Positions 1 to 6,311 of a DNA stretch of 8,007 nucleotides are shown in pieces (position 1 is the stretch's first letter; every line of letters starts with the position of its first letter). Source of the DNA: Deltaproteobacteria bacterium (GTDB lineage Bacteria > Desulfobacterota > Desulfobacteria > Desulfobacterales > ETH-SRB1); contig QMMZ01000068.1 of the NCBI GenBank assembly GCA_003647525.1, positions 1-8,007 of the forward strand, given 5' to 3'. The notes beneath the pieces are model-generated. The model had not been told where the DNA came from. It made no database searches and worked only from the letters and a program-made list of their open reading frames with translations. Made by a program: the position numbers and the translations under genes.

Positions 1-1013
1 CTTATTGGAAAATCGCCGTAAGCATATCCTAAATCCACAAATGCATCTTGCAAATGAAGGGGTTTCGGATAATATATTGCTGCAGGAATTCCATCAGATT
101 TTAACCCTTCGAGAACCCTTTCCCTTTCGGGGTGCAAAATGGAATACTGGGCCCAGGCTGATAAATTATCATCCTTTACATAAGGAGTTTTTACCACATC
201 ATTTAAACCTTCTGTATATCGATTGGCTACCTTTTGACGCAATTGAATTTCTTCCTCAAAAATTTCAAATTTTGCTAATAAAATAGCTGCCATTAAGGTG
301 TCCAACCTACCATTAATCCCAACACGAATATTATCATATTTATTTGTTCCCTGTCCATGAACCCGAATAGAGAGCAATTTATCATAAATATCCTTATCAT
401 TCGTAAAGCACATTCCGCCATCACCATAAGTTCCAAGTGGTTTAGCGGGGAAAAAGCTGGCACCGGCAACATCAGCTAATGAACAAGCGCGTTTACCTTT
501 ATAAACACCTCCAAATCCCTGGGCAGCATCTTCCAGCACAAACAATCCATGCTTTTTAGCGATGGTATTGATCTCATCATAATCAGCTGGCTGCCCAAAA
601 AGATCCACAGGAATAATTCCCTTCGGATTTAGTTTTCCTTCACTTTTAACCTTGAGAATAGCCTCTTCAAGTTTACTGGCATCCATGTTATAGGTTTCCG
701 GATCAATATCAACAAACACTGAAGTTGCTCCTAATAATTGTACCACTTCTGCAGTTGCAATAAATGTAAAGGGAACAGTAAATATAGCGTCTCCCGGTTT
801 TACATTATAGGCCAACAATGGCATAAGCAATGCATCTGTTCCGCTTGATACGCCTATGGCATAATCTACACCAACATACTCTGCAAGTTTAGCCTCAAGC
901 TCTTTTACTTCAGGGCCCTGAATATATTTACCGTGTTCCAGAACTGTCTGAATATTGGCATCAATTTTTGCCTTAATTCTTTGTTGTTGTGCTTTTAAAT
1001 CAATAAATTGCAT
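1..1013 (-). CDS. wlbC: DegT/DnrJ/EryC1-family sugar-nucleotide aminotransferase, WlbC/WbpE-like (3' end cut by the window)
   Basis: Probable PLP-dependent aminotransferase of the cytoplasm. By family and neighbours it would convert the 3-keto sugar made by WlbA into UDP-2-acetamido-3-amino-2,3-dideoxy-glucuronate, with glutamate as donor. The frame is open from ATG at 1013 to the left edge, giving 337 codons with no stop. Relatives run to roughly 360-370 residues, so about 30 are missing. It begins MQFIDLKAQQQRIK, the usual family start. Visible motifs are SGTDAL at 57-62 (cofactor phosphate contact), VDLFGQPAD near 136-144, LEDAAQ with D162 (pairs with the PLP ring nitrogen) and Q165, and SFFPAKPLGTYGDGG with K191 as the Schiff-base lysine. 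NGRLDTLMAA follows, then YYPKPLHLQ near the cut end. The start lies 10 bases after the wlbB stop, so the two are co-transcribed. Family and fold are certain; the exact substrate is inferred from the wlbA-wlbB context. Confidence 0.9.
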   Translation of the reverse strand, partial: MQFIDLKAQQQRIKAKIDANIQTVLEHGKYIQGPEVKELEAKLAEYVGVDYAIGVSSGTDALLMPLLAYNVKPGDAIFTVPFTFIATAEVVQLLGATSVFVDIDPETYNMDASKLEEAILKVKSEGKLNPKGIIPVDLFGQPADYDEINTIAKKHGLFVLEDAAQGFGGVYKGKRACSLADVAGASFFPAKPLGTYGDGGMCFTNDKDIYDKLLSIRVHGQGTNKYDNIRVGINGRLDTLMAAILLAKFEIFEEEIQLRQKVANRYTEGLNDVVKTPYVKDDNLSAWAQYSILHPERERVLEGLKSDGIPAAIYYPKPLHLQDAFVDLGYAYGDFPI

Positions 1014-1023
1014 ATTATAATAT

Positions 1024-1617
1024 TTAAATTTGTTCTACTTTATTTCCTTCTTTTTTGTATTGCCGTCCACATTTTGAGCAACTTGCATTTTCAGTTTGAT
1101 CACCTGATCTTGAAAGTGATAATTTTTGTCCACAGGCACACACCCATCCTTTTATTTCAGCAGGGGTTCCAACCACCATGGCATAATCAGGAACATCTTT
1201 TGTAACAACAGATCCTGCTCCTACCAAAGCATATTTACCAACAGTATTTCCACAAACAATGGTAGAGTTGGCTCCCAGGGAAGCACTTTTTTTCACGATT
1301 GTGTTTAAGTAAAACTCTGTTCCTCTCTGTGGAAATTCACTTCGTGGATTCATAATATTTGTAAACACCATTGAGGGGCCACAAAAAACATAGTCTTCCA
1401 ATTCAACGCCCTCATAAACAGAAACGTTATTTTGTATTTTTACATTGTTACCAATTTTAACGTTGTTACCTACATTTACATTTTGTCCAAGTGAACAATT
1501 TTTACCAATAACTGATCCTGTTTGAACATGTGAAAAGTGCCAGATTTTTGTTCCTTCATCTATGGTAACATTATCGTCAACATAGGCACTTTCATGTACA
1601 AAATACTTTTTTTCCAT
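1024..1617 (-). CDS. wlbB: UDP-2-acetamido-3-amino-2,3-dideoxy-glucuronate N-acetyltransferase, WlbB/WbpD-like
   Basis: 197-residue left-handed parallel beta-helix acetyltransferase. It would use acetyl-CoA to acetylate the 3-amino group made by WlbC, giving UDP-2,3-diacetamido-2,3-dideoxy-glucuronic acid. Hexapeptide-type repeats run from about residue 15 to 150, for example IGKNCSLGQNVNVGNNVKIG. The family signature KIQNNVSVYEGV (60-71) is followed by FCGPSMVFTNIMNPRS (78-93), and LGANSTIVCG and VGAGSVVTKDVPDYAMVVGTPA complete the helix. The length fits WbpD/WlbB. A C-terminal tail carries C160-x-C162-G and C180-x2-C183-G, which looks like a small zinc ribbon; it is not needed for the beta-helix fold. 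The start is ATG at 1617, directly before EKKYFVHESAYVDD. It lies 15 bases downstream of wlbA and 10 bases upstream of wlbC. Family assignment is firm; exact substrate is inferred from the conserved neighbour set. Confidence 0.92.
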   Translation of the reverse strand: MEKKYFVHESAYVDDNVTIDEGTKIWHFSHVQTGSVIGKNCSLGQNVNVGNNVKIGNNVKIQNNVSVYEGVELEDYVFCGPSMVFTNIMNPRSEFPQRGTEFYLNTIVKKSASLGANSTIVCGNTVGKYALVGAGSVVTKDVPDYAMVVGTPAEIKGWVCACGQKLSLSRSGDQTENASCSKCGRQYKKEGNKVEQI

Positions 1618-1632
1618 CTAATATATTGTGTT

Positions 1633-2598
1633 TTATAATTTACTTTGTGCTTGCTCTAAAACCCTCAAAACAGTCAAACCTTCCTGACCATCTGTCCGTG
1701 GGGTTTTTCTAGTATTGATACATTCTGCGAAATGTTTCAGTTCTTCTTCTAATGGTTGTTTTAATTCTATGTCTATTGTTTCATAATCGGCTTTTTCAGC
1801 AACCGGAATTTTTCCTTGTTCCCATTTAATTTTATGGGGATATATAAACAGTTTTTCTTTACTAACATCATCAAATACAACCATTTTCTCCGATCCAACA
1901 ACAACAAGCTTCTGCTCTTTAAAAGGGTGTAGCCAACTTACAAAAACATGTGTTTTAACGCCATTTTTAAACTCCATGGTAGTCATTGTTGTGTCAAAAA
2001 TGTCCTTGTTAATGTATGATCCTCCATGAGCCTCTACCCGCAATGGTTCCTCTCCATTCATAAACATTATAATCAATGAAATATCATGTGGGGCAAAGCT
2101 CCACAGAACATTTTCTTCTGTTCTCAGTTTTCCAATATTTAAACGATTAGAATAGATGTAACGAATCTGCCCCAACTCTCCCGAATCAATCATTTCTTTT
2201 AATTTGAGCACAGCAGAATGAAACTGCAATATATGCCCAACCATCAGTATTTTTTTATTGTCTTTGGTGATCTTGACAAGTTCTTCACCCTCTTTAACAT
2301 TCAATGCCAATGGTTTTTCAACCAGCACATCTTTTCCTGCTAATAAACTTGCTTTGGTAAGCTTATAATGCAATTCAGCTGGTGCAGCAATAACAACTCC
2401 CTTGAGATCATCATTTTTAAGAAAAGCGTCAAGATCTTTGACAAATTTTACATCCGGAAATTCTTTTACCCTTTGTGCAATAATTTTATCTGAAGTTTCC
2501 AGCACGCTATGTAAAACTCCAATATTATACAAATTTCTCAGATGGTTTTTTCCCCATGCTCCAGCACCTATTAATCCAATGTTTTTATCCCGTTTCAT
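1633..2598 (-). CDS. wlbA: Gfo/Idh/MocA-family UDP-N-acetylglucosaminuronate 3-dehydrogenase, WlbA/WbpB-like
   Basis: 321-residue NAD-dependent dehydrogenase, first gene of the operon. Members of this subfamily oxidise C3 of UDP-N-acetylglucosaminuronic acid to the 3-keto sugar that WlbC then aminates. The N-terminal Rossmann fold shows IGLIGAGAWGKNH (GAGAWG at 11-16). The Gfo/Idh/MocA signature EKPLAL begins at 94, with K95 as the usual catalytic lysine. The C-terminal substrate domain has RLNIGKLRTEENVLWSFAPHDIS, with H171 in APHDIS, a run very like characterised WlbA proteins. The start is ATG at 2598. An in-frame TTG at 2682 would add 28 residues, but these look like non-coding sequence (FVSIFDYICRQNSIDL), precede the Rossmann strand, and overlap the -33 element of a good promoter, so that start would lie upstream of the transcript. 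Fifteen bases separate its stop from wlbB. Other Gfo/Idh/MocA substrates are possible in principle, but the neighbours argue against them. Confidence 0.92.
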   Translation of the reverse strand: MKRDKNIGLIGAGAWGKNHLRNLYNIGVLHSVLETSDKIIAQRVKEFPDVKFVKDLDAFLKNDDLKGVVIAAPAELHYKLTKASLLAGKDVLVEKPLALNVKEGEELVKITKDNKKILMVGHILQFHSAVLKLKEMIDSGELGQIRYIYSNRLNIGKLRTEENVLWSFAPHDISLIIMFMNGEEPLRVEAHGGSYINKDIFDTTMTTMEFKNGVKTHVFVSWLHPFKEQKLVVVGSEKMVVFDDVSKEKLFIYPHKIKWEQGKIPVAEKADYETIDIELKQPLEEELKHFAECINTRKTPRTDGQEGLTVLRVLEQAQSKL

Positions 2599-2653
2599 AA
2601 TAATAGTAAATAATGGCTTGAATATCCTAATTAAATCGATCGAATTTTGCCGG

Positions 2654-2683
2654 CAAATATAGTCAAATATTGAAACAAACAAA
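2654..2683 (-). promoter_or_regulatory. Bacteroidota-type promoter for the wlbA-wlbB-wlbC operon
   Basis: On the minus strand TTTG (2683-2680) is followed after 18 bases by TATATTTG (2661-2654). This exactly matches the TAnnTTTG -7 element, with a -33 TTTG, used by the Bacteroidota primary sigma factor. Transcription would begin near 2648, leaving an untranslated leader of about 50 bases before ATG 2598. The leader has no Shine-Dalgarno sequence, as is usual in this phylum. A second TATATTTG on the same strand at 2743-2736 lacks a well-placed -33 partner and is the weaker candidate. Confidence 0.6.
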
Positions 2684-2696
2684 GGTTTTGAATATT

Positions 2697-2723
2697 ATTG
2701 TTAATAAATTAACAATGGTTAAT
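2697..2723. repeat. Cluster of inverted GTTAAT/ATTAAC half-sites, possible operator
   Basis: A perfect inverted repeat, ATTGTTAAT-AA-ATTAACAAT, fills 2697-2716 (9-base arms, 2-base spacer). Its right half-site ATTAAC (2708-2713) also forms a second perfect inverted repeat with GTTAAT at 2718-2723 across a 4-base spacer. So three half-sites of alternating orientation sit in 24 bases. They lie between the two divergent promoters, centred roughly 55-60 bases upstream of the predicted wlbA transcript start and about 75 upstream of the one for the barrel gene. A regulator-binding site is inferred from position and symmetry only. The region is AT-rich, which raises the chance of accidental palindromes, though a perfect 9-base arm containing G and C is less easily explained. 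Confidence 0.4.
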
Positions 2724-2745
2724 TCTATCCTTTATCAAATATATA

Positions 2746-2776
2746 TTTCACATATATTTTGTTTAATTTATCTTTG
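2746..2776 (+). promoter_or_regulatory. Bacteroidota-type promoter for the barrel gene-waaA unit
   Basis: TATCTTTG at 2769-2776 matches the TAnnTTTG -7 consensus exactly and is followed by CA, as is common in this phylum. TTTC at 2746-2749, 19 bases upstream, is a one-mismatch -33 element. The -7 box ends 21 bases before ATG 2798, so the leader would be short (about 15-20 bases), with no Shine-Dalgarno sequence. The waaA gene downstream has only a 14-base gap before it and no comparable promoter there, so it probably depends on this one. Confidence 0.55.
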
Positions 2777-2797
2777 CATTTTTAAGCAACCGGAATA

Positions 2798-3565
2798 ATG
2801 TCAAGATATTTCTTAGTTCTATTTGTCTCAGTGATATTATATAATTTCAATCCTGCATTTTCTCAGGTTTCTGCCTCCGATTCTGCAATAAGTATCCCGA
2901 TGTTTTATGTTACTTATGCATATCAGTTTCCGGGAGGTGACATGGCAGATAGATTTGGCAACAATTCGAGCATTGGCGGAGGTTTTCAATGGAAAACTAC
3001 CAAAAATTTAATTGTTGGGGGTGAATTTCTTTTTTTGTTTGGCAATAATGTAAAAATTGCCGATGATATTATGTTTAACCTCAAAACCAATGATGGGGAC
3101 ATTATTAGCATGTCTGGAAATTTCACAAACTATGCTATTTTCGAGCGGGGTTATTACATTTCAGGTAGAATCGGTAAGTTAATCCCGGTTCTCAGTCCAA
3201 ATGAAAACTCAGGATTTGTTGTTATGGGAAGTTTGGGCTATTTTCAGCATAAAATCAGGATTGAGGTAGAAAAAAATACTGCTCCTCAATTAGATGGTGA
3301 TTACAAAAAGGGTTATGATCGATTGGCGGGAGGTTTTTCATTAAGCCAATTTGTGGGATATATGCATATAGGCGATAATCGATTATTGAATTTTTTTGGA
3401 GGTGTTGAAATTTATGAAGCATGGACAAAACCCAAAAGGGAGGTAAACTTTGACACAACAAAACCAGATTTAATTACAAATCGATTTGATTTATTAGTTG
3501 GATTGAAGATCGGTTGGCTAATACCAATATTTCAACGTATGCCTGAAAAGTATTATTATTATTAG
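2798..3565 (+). CDS. Exported, probably outer-membrane beta-barrel protein of unknown function
   Basis: I do not recognise this 255-residue protein as a named family. Residues 1-23 form a signal peptide: a charged start, a hydrophobic core LVLFVSVIL, and likely cleavage near AFS|Q, a common Bacteroidota pattern. No lipobox cysteine is present. The mature part alternates polar and aromatic/hydrophobic residues in strand-like stretches, such as FYVTYAYQF, SIGGGFQW, LIVGGEFLFLFG, RGYYISGRIGKL, GFVVMGSLGYF, NFFGGVEIYEAW and RFDLLVGLKIGWLIPIF. These are joined by Asp/Asn/Gly-rich turns, as expected of a small outer-membrane barrel of about 8-12 strands. There are no catalytic motifs and no cysteines. 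The last apparent strand ends at IPIF; QRMPEKYYYY follows as an unusual tail. The start is the first ATG, 21 bases after a clean -7 box. waaA begins 14 bases downstream on the same strand, suggesting an envelope or lipopolysaccharide link. That link is inference from context alone. Confidence 0.75.
   Translation: MSRYFLVLFVSVILYNFNPAFSQVSASDSAISIPMFYVTYAYQFPGGDMADRFGNNSSIGGGFQWKTTKNLIVGGEFLFLFGNNVKIADDIMFNLKTNDGDIISMSGNFTNYAIFERGYYISGRIGKLIPVLSPNENSGFVVMGSLGYFQHKIRIEVEKNTAPQLDGDYKKGYDRLAGGFSLSQFVGYMHIGDNRLLNFFGGVEIYEAWTKPKREVNFDTTKPDLITNRFDLLVGLKIGWLIPIFQRMPEKYYYY
3551..3562 (+). repeat. Four TAT codons in tandem at the 3' end of the barrel gene
   Basis: TAT repeated four times encodes Y252-Y255 and runs straight into the TAG stop, so the ATT/TAT periodicity covers about 13 bases. 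Slippage here would add or remove whole tyrosines without shifting the frame. The tract is short, so length variation is possible but not implied. Confidence 0.6.
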
Positions 3566-3579
3566 TCATAAAATATCTT

Positions 3580-4818
3580 ATGCATCTTCTTTATAATATT
3601 GGAATTTTTCTTTACTATACTATAATCCTGGTAGCATCTATTTTTAATGATAAAGCAAAAAAATGGATAGACGGACGAAAAAATATATTTACCCGCATAA
3701 AGCAGAAAATTGACCCTTCACAAAAAATCATTTGGTTTCATGCAGCTTCCTTAGGCGAATTTGAGCAGGGAAGGCCCGTTATAGAATCATTTCGCACCAA
3801 ATACCCAGATTATAAAGTTTTGCTTACTTTTTTTTCACCCTCTGGCTATGAAATAAGAAAAGACTACGAACAAGTTGATTTTGTATTTTACCTTCCCATT
3901 GATTCAAAGAAAAATGCCAAAAAATTTATCCAAATTGTTAGTCCTGATATAGCGGTTTTTATCAAATACGAATTTTGGTATAACTATATCAATGAATTAA
4001 AGAACAACAATATTCCTATTTTTACTATTTCTGCAATTTTTAGAAAAAATCAACATTTTTTTCAATGGTATGGAGCTTGGTTCAGGACAATGCTAAAAAA
4101 CATAACTTACTTGTTTGTACAAAACCAGAAATCCTTTGATCTTCTAAAATCCATCAATATGGAAAATATGACCATTGGAGGAGATACAAGATTTGACAGG
4201 GTTTATACCATTGCCGAACAAGCAAACACTTTCCCGCTTGTTCAAAAATTTGCCGGCCAGCATAAAGTACTGCTAGCTGGTAGTACATGGTCTCCGGGAG
4301 AAAGCCTGATTAATCAACTTCTTTTAAATAATCAGAAGATCAAACTTATCATAGCCCCTCACGAGGTTCACGAAGAAAGAATTAAATCAATCCTGAAGCT
4401 ATTTGAAACAAAAAATGTTCTTCGATATTCTGAAGCAGAGGAAAAAAATATTGAATCCGCCGATGTATTGATCATTGATCAAATTGGTATCCTTTCTGGT
4501 TTGTACCAGTATTGTGACATCGCCTATATTGGTGGTGGTTTTGGTAAGGGTATACACAATATACTTGAAGCTGCAACTTATGGTAAACCAGTCATTATTG
4601 GCCCCAACTATAAAAAATTCAAAGAAGCAGTTGACCTCATTGAAATAGGTGGAGCTCTTCCCGTGTCAAATGAAACTAATTTGAAAGAAGTGTTTTCAAA
4701 ACTTACTAAGGATGATGAATATTATTCTATGGCATCATCAACTTGTAAAACTTTTATAGAAGAAAACAGAGGTGCAACCGACAAAATCCTGAATAAACTT
4801 TCAGGCTATGTGAAATAA
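3580..4818 (+). CDS. waaA: 3-deoxy-D-manno-octulosonic acid (Kdo) transferase WaaA/KdtA
   Basis: 412-residue GT30 glycosyltransferase that moves Kdo from CMP-Kdo onto the lipid A precursor at the cytoplasmic face of the inner membrane, an essential early step of the LPS core. An N-terminal hydrophobic helix (about 5-22) anchors it. Next comes WFHAASLGEFEQGRP, where E60 matches the catalytic glutamate of the SxGE motif. The second Rossmann domain carries AGSTWSPGE (233-241), IAPHEVHEERI (258-268), and the CMP-Kdo binding stretch GGGFGKGIHNILEAATYGKPVIIGP (from 318) containing E330. Length is near that of E. coli WaaA (about 425). ATG 3580 gives a start directly before the anchor helix. The 14-base gap after the barrel gene implies co-transcription. 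The stop lies 6 bases from the trkH stop on the other strand. Whether it adds one or two Kdo residues cannot be read from the sequence. Confidence 0.96.
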   Translation: MHLLYNIGIFLYYTIILVASIFNDKAKKWIDGRKNIFTRIKQKIDPSQKIIWFHAASLGEFEQGRPVIESFRTKYPDYKVLLTFFSPSGYEIRKDYEQVDFVFYLPIDSKKNAKKFIQIVSPDIAVFIKYEFWYNYINELKNNNIPIFTISAIFRKNQHFFQWYGAWFRTMLKNITYLFVQNQKSFDLLKSINMENMTIGGDTRFDRVYTIAEQANTFPLVQKFAGQHKVLLAGSTWSPGESLINQLLLNNQKIKLIIAPHEVHEERIKSILKLFETKNVLRYSEAEEKNIESADVLIIDQIGILSGLYQYCDIAYIGGGFGKGIHNILEAATYGKPVIIGPNYKKFKEAVDLIEIGGALPVSNETNLKEVFSKLTKDDEYYSMASSTCKTFIEENRGATDKILNKLSGYVK

Positions 4819-4833
4819 TCCTTGTTATTTTTT
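4813..4833. other. Short symmetric stem at the convergent waaA/trkH stop codons
   Basis: AAATAA (4813-4818) and TTATTT (4825-4830) are complementary across the loop TCCTTG and are followed by more T on the plus strand. The symmetry arises because both genes end in a Lys codon (AAA) followed by TAA. The stem has only A-T pairs, so as an intrinsic terminator it is weak. No stronger terminator is visible between the two genes. Confidence 0.2.
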
Positions 4834-6291
4834 CCAGAATGAAGGAGAGAAAAGAATAATAACTGTAAACAGTTCCAACCTGCCTAAAAGCATTAAAAAT
4901 GATGCAAGCCATTTTGCGGTTGAAGGTAAAGCATTATAATTTTCAACAGGCCCCACTGCTCCAATACCAGGACCTATATTACCAAGTGATGCAATTGTAG
5001 CTCCAATTGCTGTATCAAAATCAAGTCCAAGAAGAGTCATAATAAAAGTACCGGCAAAGAAAATCAATATATAAAATAGAAAAAATGCCATGATCATATG
5101 AATAATTTCCCGGGGTACTGCACGTCCATTAAATCTTACGGGAATAACCGCCTTTGGATGAATCATCCGCTTAAACTCCAAAGCACTGTTTTTTAGCAAT
5201 AAAATTTGTCTTGCAATTTTTATTCCACCAGCTGTAGAGCCCGCGCTTCCACCGATAAACATCAGTAGAAAAATAAAAATCCATAAATTCCCGGGCCAAA
5301 ACATATAGTCCGATGTAACAAATCCGGTAGTGGTTACAATTGAAACTACCTGAAACAATGTGTTCCTAAATGCTTTTTCAACAGCAATATCACTATACCA
5401 CAACATTAGAGCTGTAATCAAAAAGACAAATCCAAATGTGAACAAAATATAATATCGGTATTCTTCATTTTTCCATACCTCCCTTATTTTACCATGCAAA
5501 CTAAGGTAATGAAGTGTAAAGTTAGTTCCAGCCATAATCATAAAAACAACAATAACATATTGAATATATGGAGAATAGCCTGCAATACTTGTATTTTGTG
5601 TTGAAAATCCACCTGTTGCCATGGTGGCAAAAGAATGACACATTGAATCAAATAAATTCATTCCACCTGACAATAACAATACGGTTTCAATTGCAGTTAG
5701 CATCACATAAATGAGCCAAAGTCTTTTGGCAGTCTGGGTAATTCGCGGGTGTAATTTATCAGGTGTAATTCCCGTTCCTGGCATTTCAGCCACGAACAAT
5801 TGCATTCCGCCAATACCTAAAATCGGTAATATGGCAACTGATAAAACAATAATACCCATTCCTCCAATCCAATGTGTCAGACTTCTCCAGAATAGCAAGC
5901 CTTTGGGCATGGATTCAATATCATCCAAAATAGAAGACCCGGTAGTAGTAAAACCTGAAATGGTTTCAAAAAATGCATTTGTAAAATTGGGAATAGTATT
6001 GCTTATTAAATATGGCAATGTGCCAAAAAGTGAAATAACAAGCCAGGTAACTGTAACAATAATATAACCTTCTCTTTTGCCAATCTGGCGCTCTGCACTC
6101 TTAGTAAAAAACCAAAGAACCAAGCCAGTCCCAAAAGTAATCAAACCGCTATATAAAAGGCTTAAGCATTTTTCTCCACAGTAATAGAGTGAGAACGGAA
6201 TTCCGGTAAACATAAATAATCCTTCAATAATTAGCAGAATTCCAAGAAATTGCAGAATTATTTTTCCATTAATTTTTGACAGTATCGACAT
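4825..6291 (-). CDS. trkH: Trk-type potassium uptake system, membrane subunit TrkH
   Basis: 488-residue integral inner-membrane protein of the TrkH/KtrB/HKT superfamily, which imports K+ when TrkA is bound. It has the expected four M1-P-M2 repeats, with a TrkH-like N-terminal hydrophobic pair (about 10-62) before the first repeat. The filter sequences are TTTGSS (115-120), MATGGFST (224-231), TTTGFVT (320-326) and LGNIGPGIG (436-444). All four filter glycines are present, as in K+-selective members. The third repeat carries GGSAGSTAGGIK (347-358), the region of the gating loop below the filter. The C-terminus holds the conserved LGRLELF (469-475) with its arginine. Length matches E. coli TrkH (about 483). 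ATG 6291 lies 20 bases after the trkA stop, so trkA-trkH form one transcript. Nothing is missing or broken. Energy coupling (proton or otherwise) is not deducible from the sequence. Confidence 0.96.
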   Translation of the reverse strand: MSILSKINGKIILQFLGILLIIEGLFMFTGIPFSLYYCGEKCLSLLYSGLITFGTGLVLWFFTKSAERQIGKREGYIIVTVTWLVISLFGTLPYLISNTIPNFTNAFFETISGFTTTGSSILDDIESMPKGLLFWRSLTHWIGGMGIIVLSVAILPILGIGGMQLFVAEMPGTGITPDKLHPRITQTAKRLWLIYVMLTAIETVLLLSGGMNLFDSMCHSFATMATGGFSTQNTSIAGYSPYIQYVIVVFMIMAGTNFTLHYLSLHGKIREVWKNEEYRYYILFTFGFVFLITALMLWYSDIAVEKAFRNTLFQVVSIVTTTGFVTSDYMFWPGNLWIFIFLLMFIGGSAGSTAGGIKIARQILLLKNSALEFKRMIHPKAVIPVRFNGRAVPREIIHMIMAFFLFYILIFFAGTFIMTLLGLDFDTAIGATIASLGNIGPGIGAVGPVENYNALPSTAKWLASFLMLLGRLELFTVIILFSPSFWKK

Positions 6292-6311
6292 CGGAAAACA
6301 AAAGTAAAGAA

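Noticed and set aside
5..286. Open frame of 93 codons on the plus strand
   Set aside because: It lies wholly antisense to the aminotransferase, whose frame is intact with conserved motifs; the plus-strand product has no recognisable features.
2599..2682. N-terminal extension of wlbA from TTG 2682
   Set aside because: It precedes the Rossmann fold, reads like intergenic sequence and lies over the promoter. ATG 2598 fits the family start.
2737..2748. AAATATATATTT, a perfect 12-base palindrome in the divergent promoter region
   Set aside because: It is purely A-T in an AT-rich region, so symmetry carries little information, and it merely adjoins the plus-strand -33 position.
3255..3461. Minus-strand open frame of 68 codons opposite the barrel gene
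   Set aside because: The barrel gene has a signal peptide, promoter and continuous strand pattern across this region; the antisense frame has none of these.
5711..6067. Open frame of 118 codons on the plus strand
   Set aside because: It is a shadow of trkH, which is intact and carries all four filter motifs through this stretch.
6299..6306. TACTTTTG on the minus strand in the trkA-trkH gap, an exact TAnnTTTG match
   Set aside because: No -33 element lies at proper spacing (the nearest TTG is only 14 bases upstream), and it sits so close to ATG 6291 that there would be almost no leader. Probably chance.
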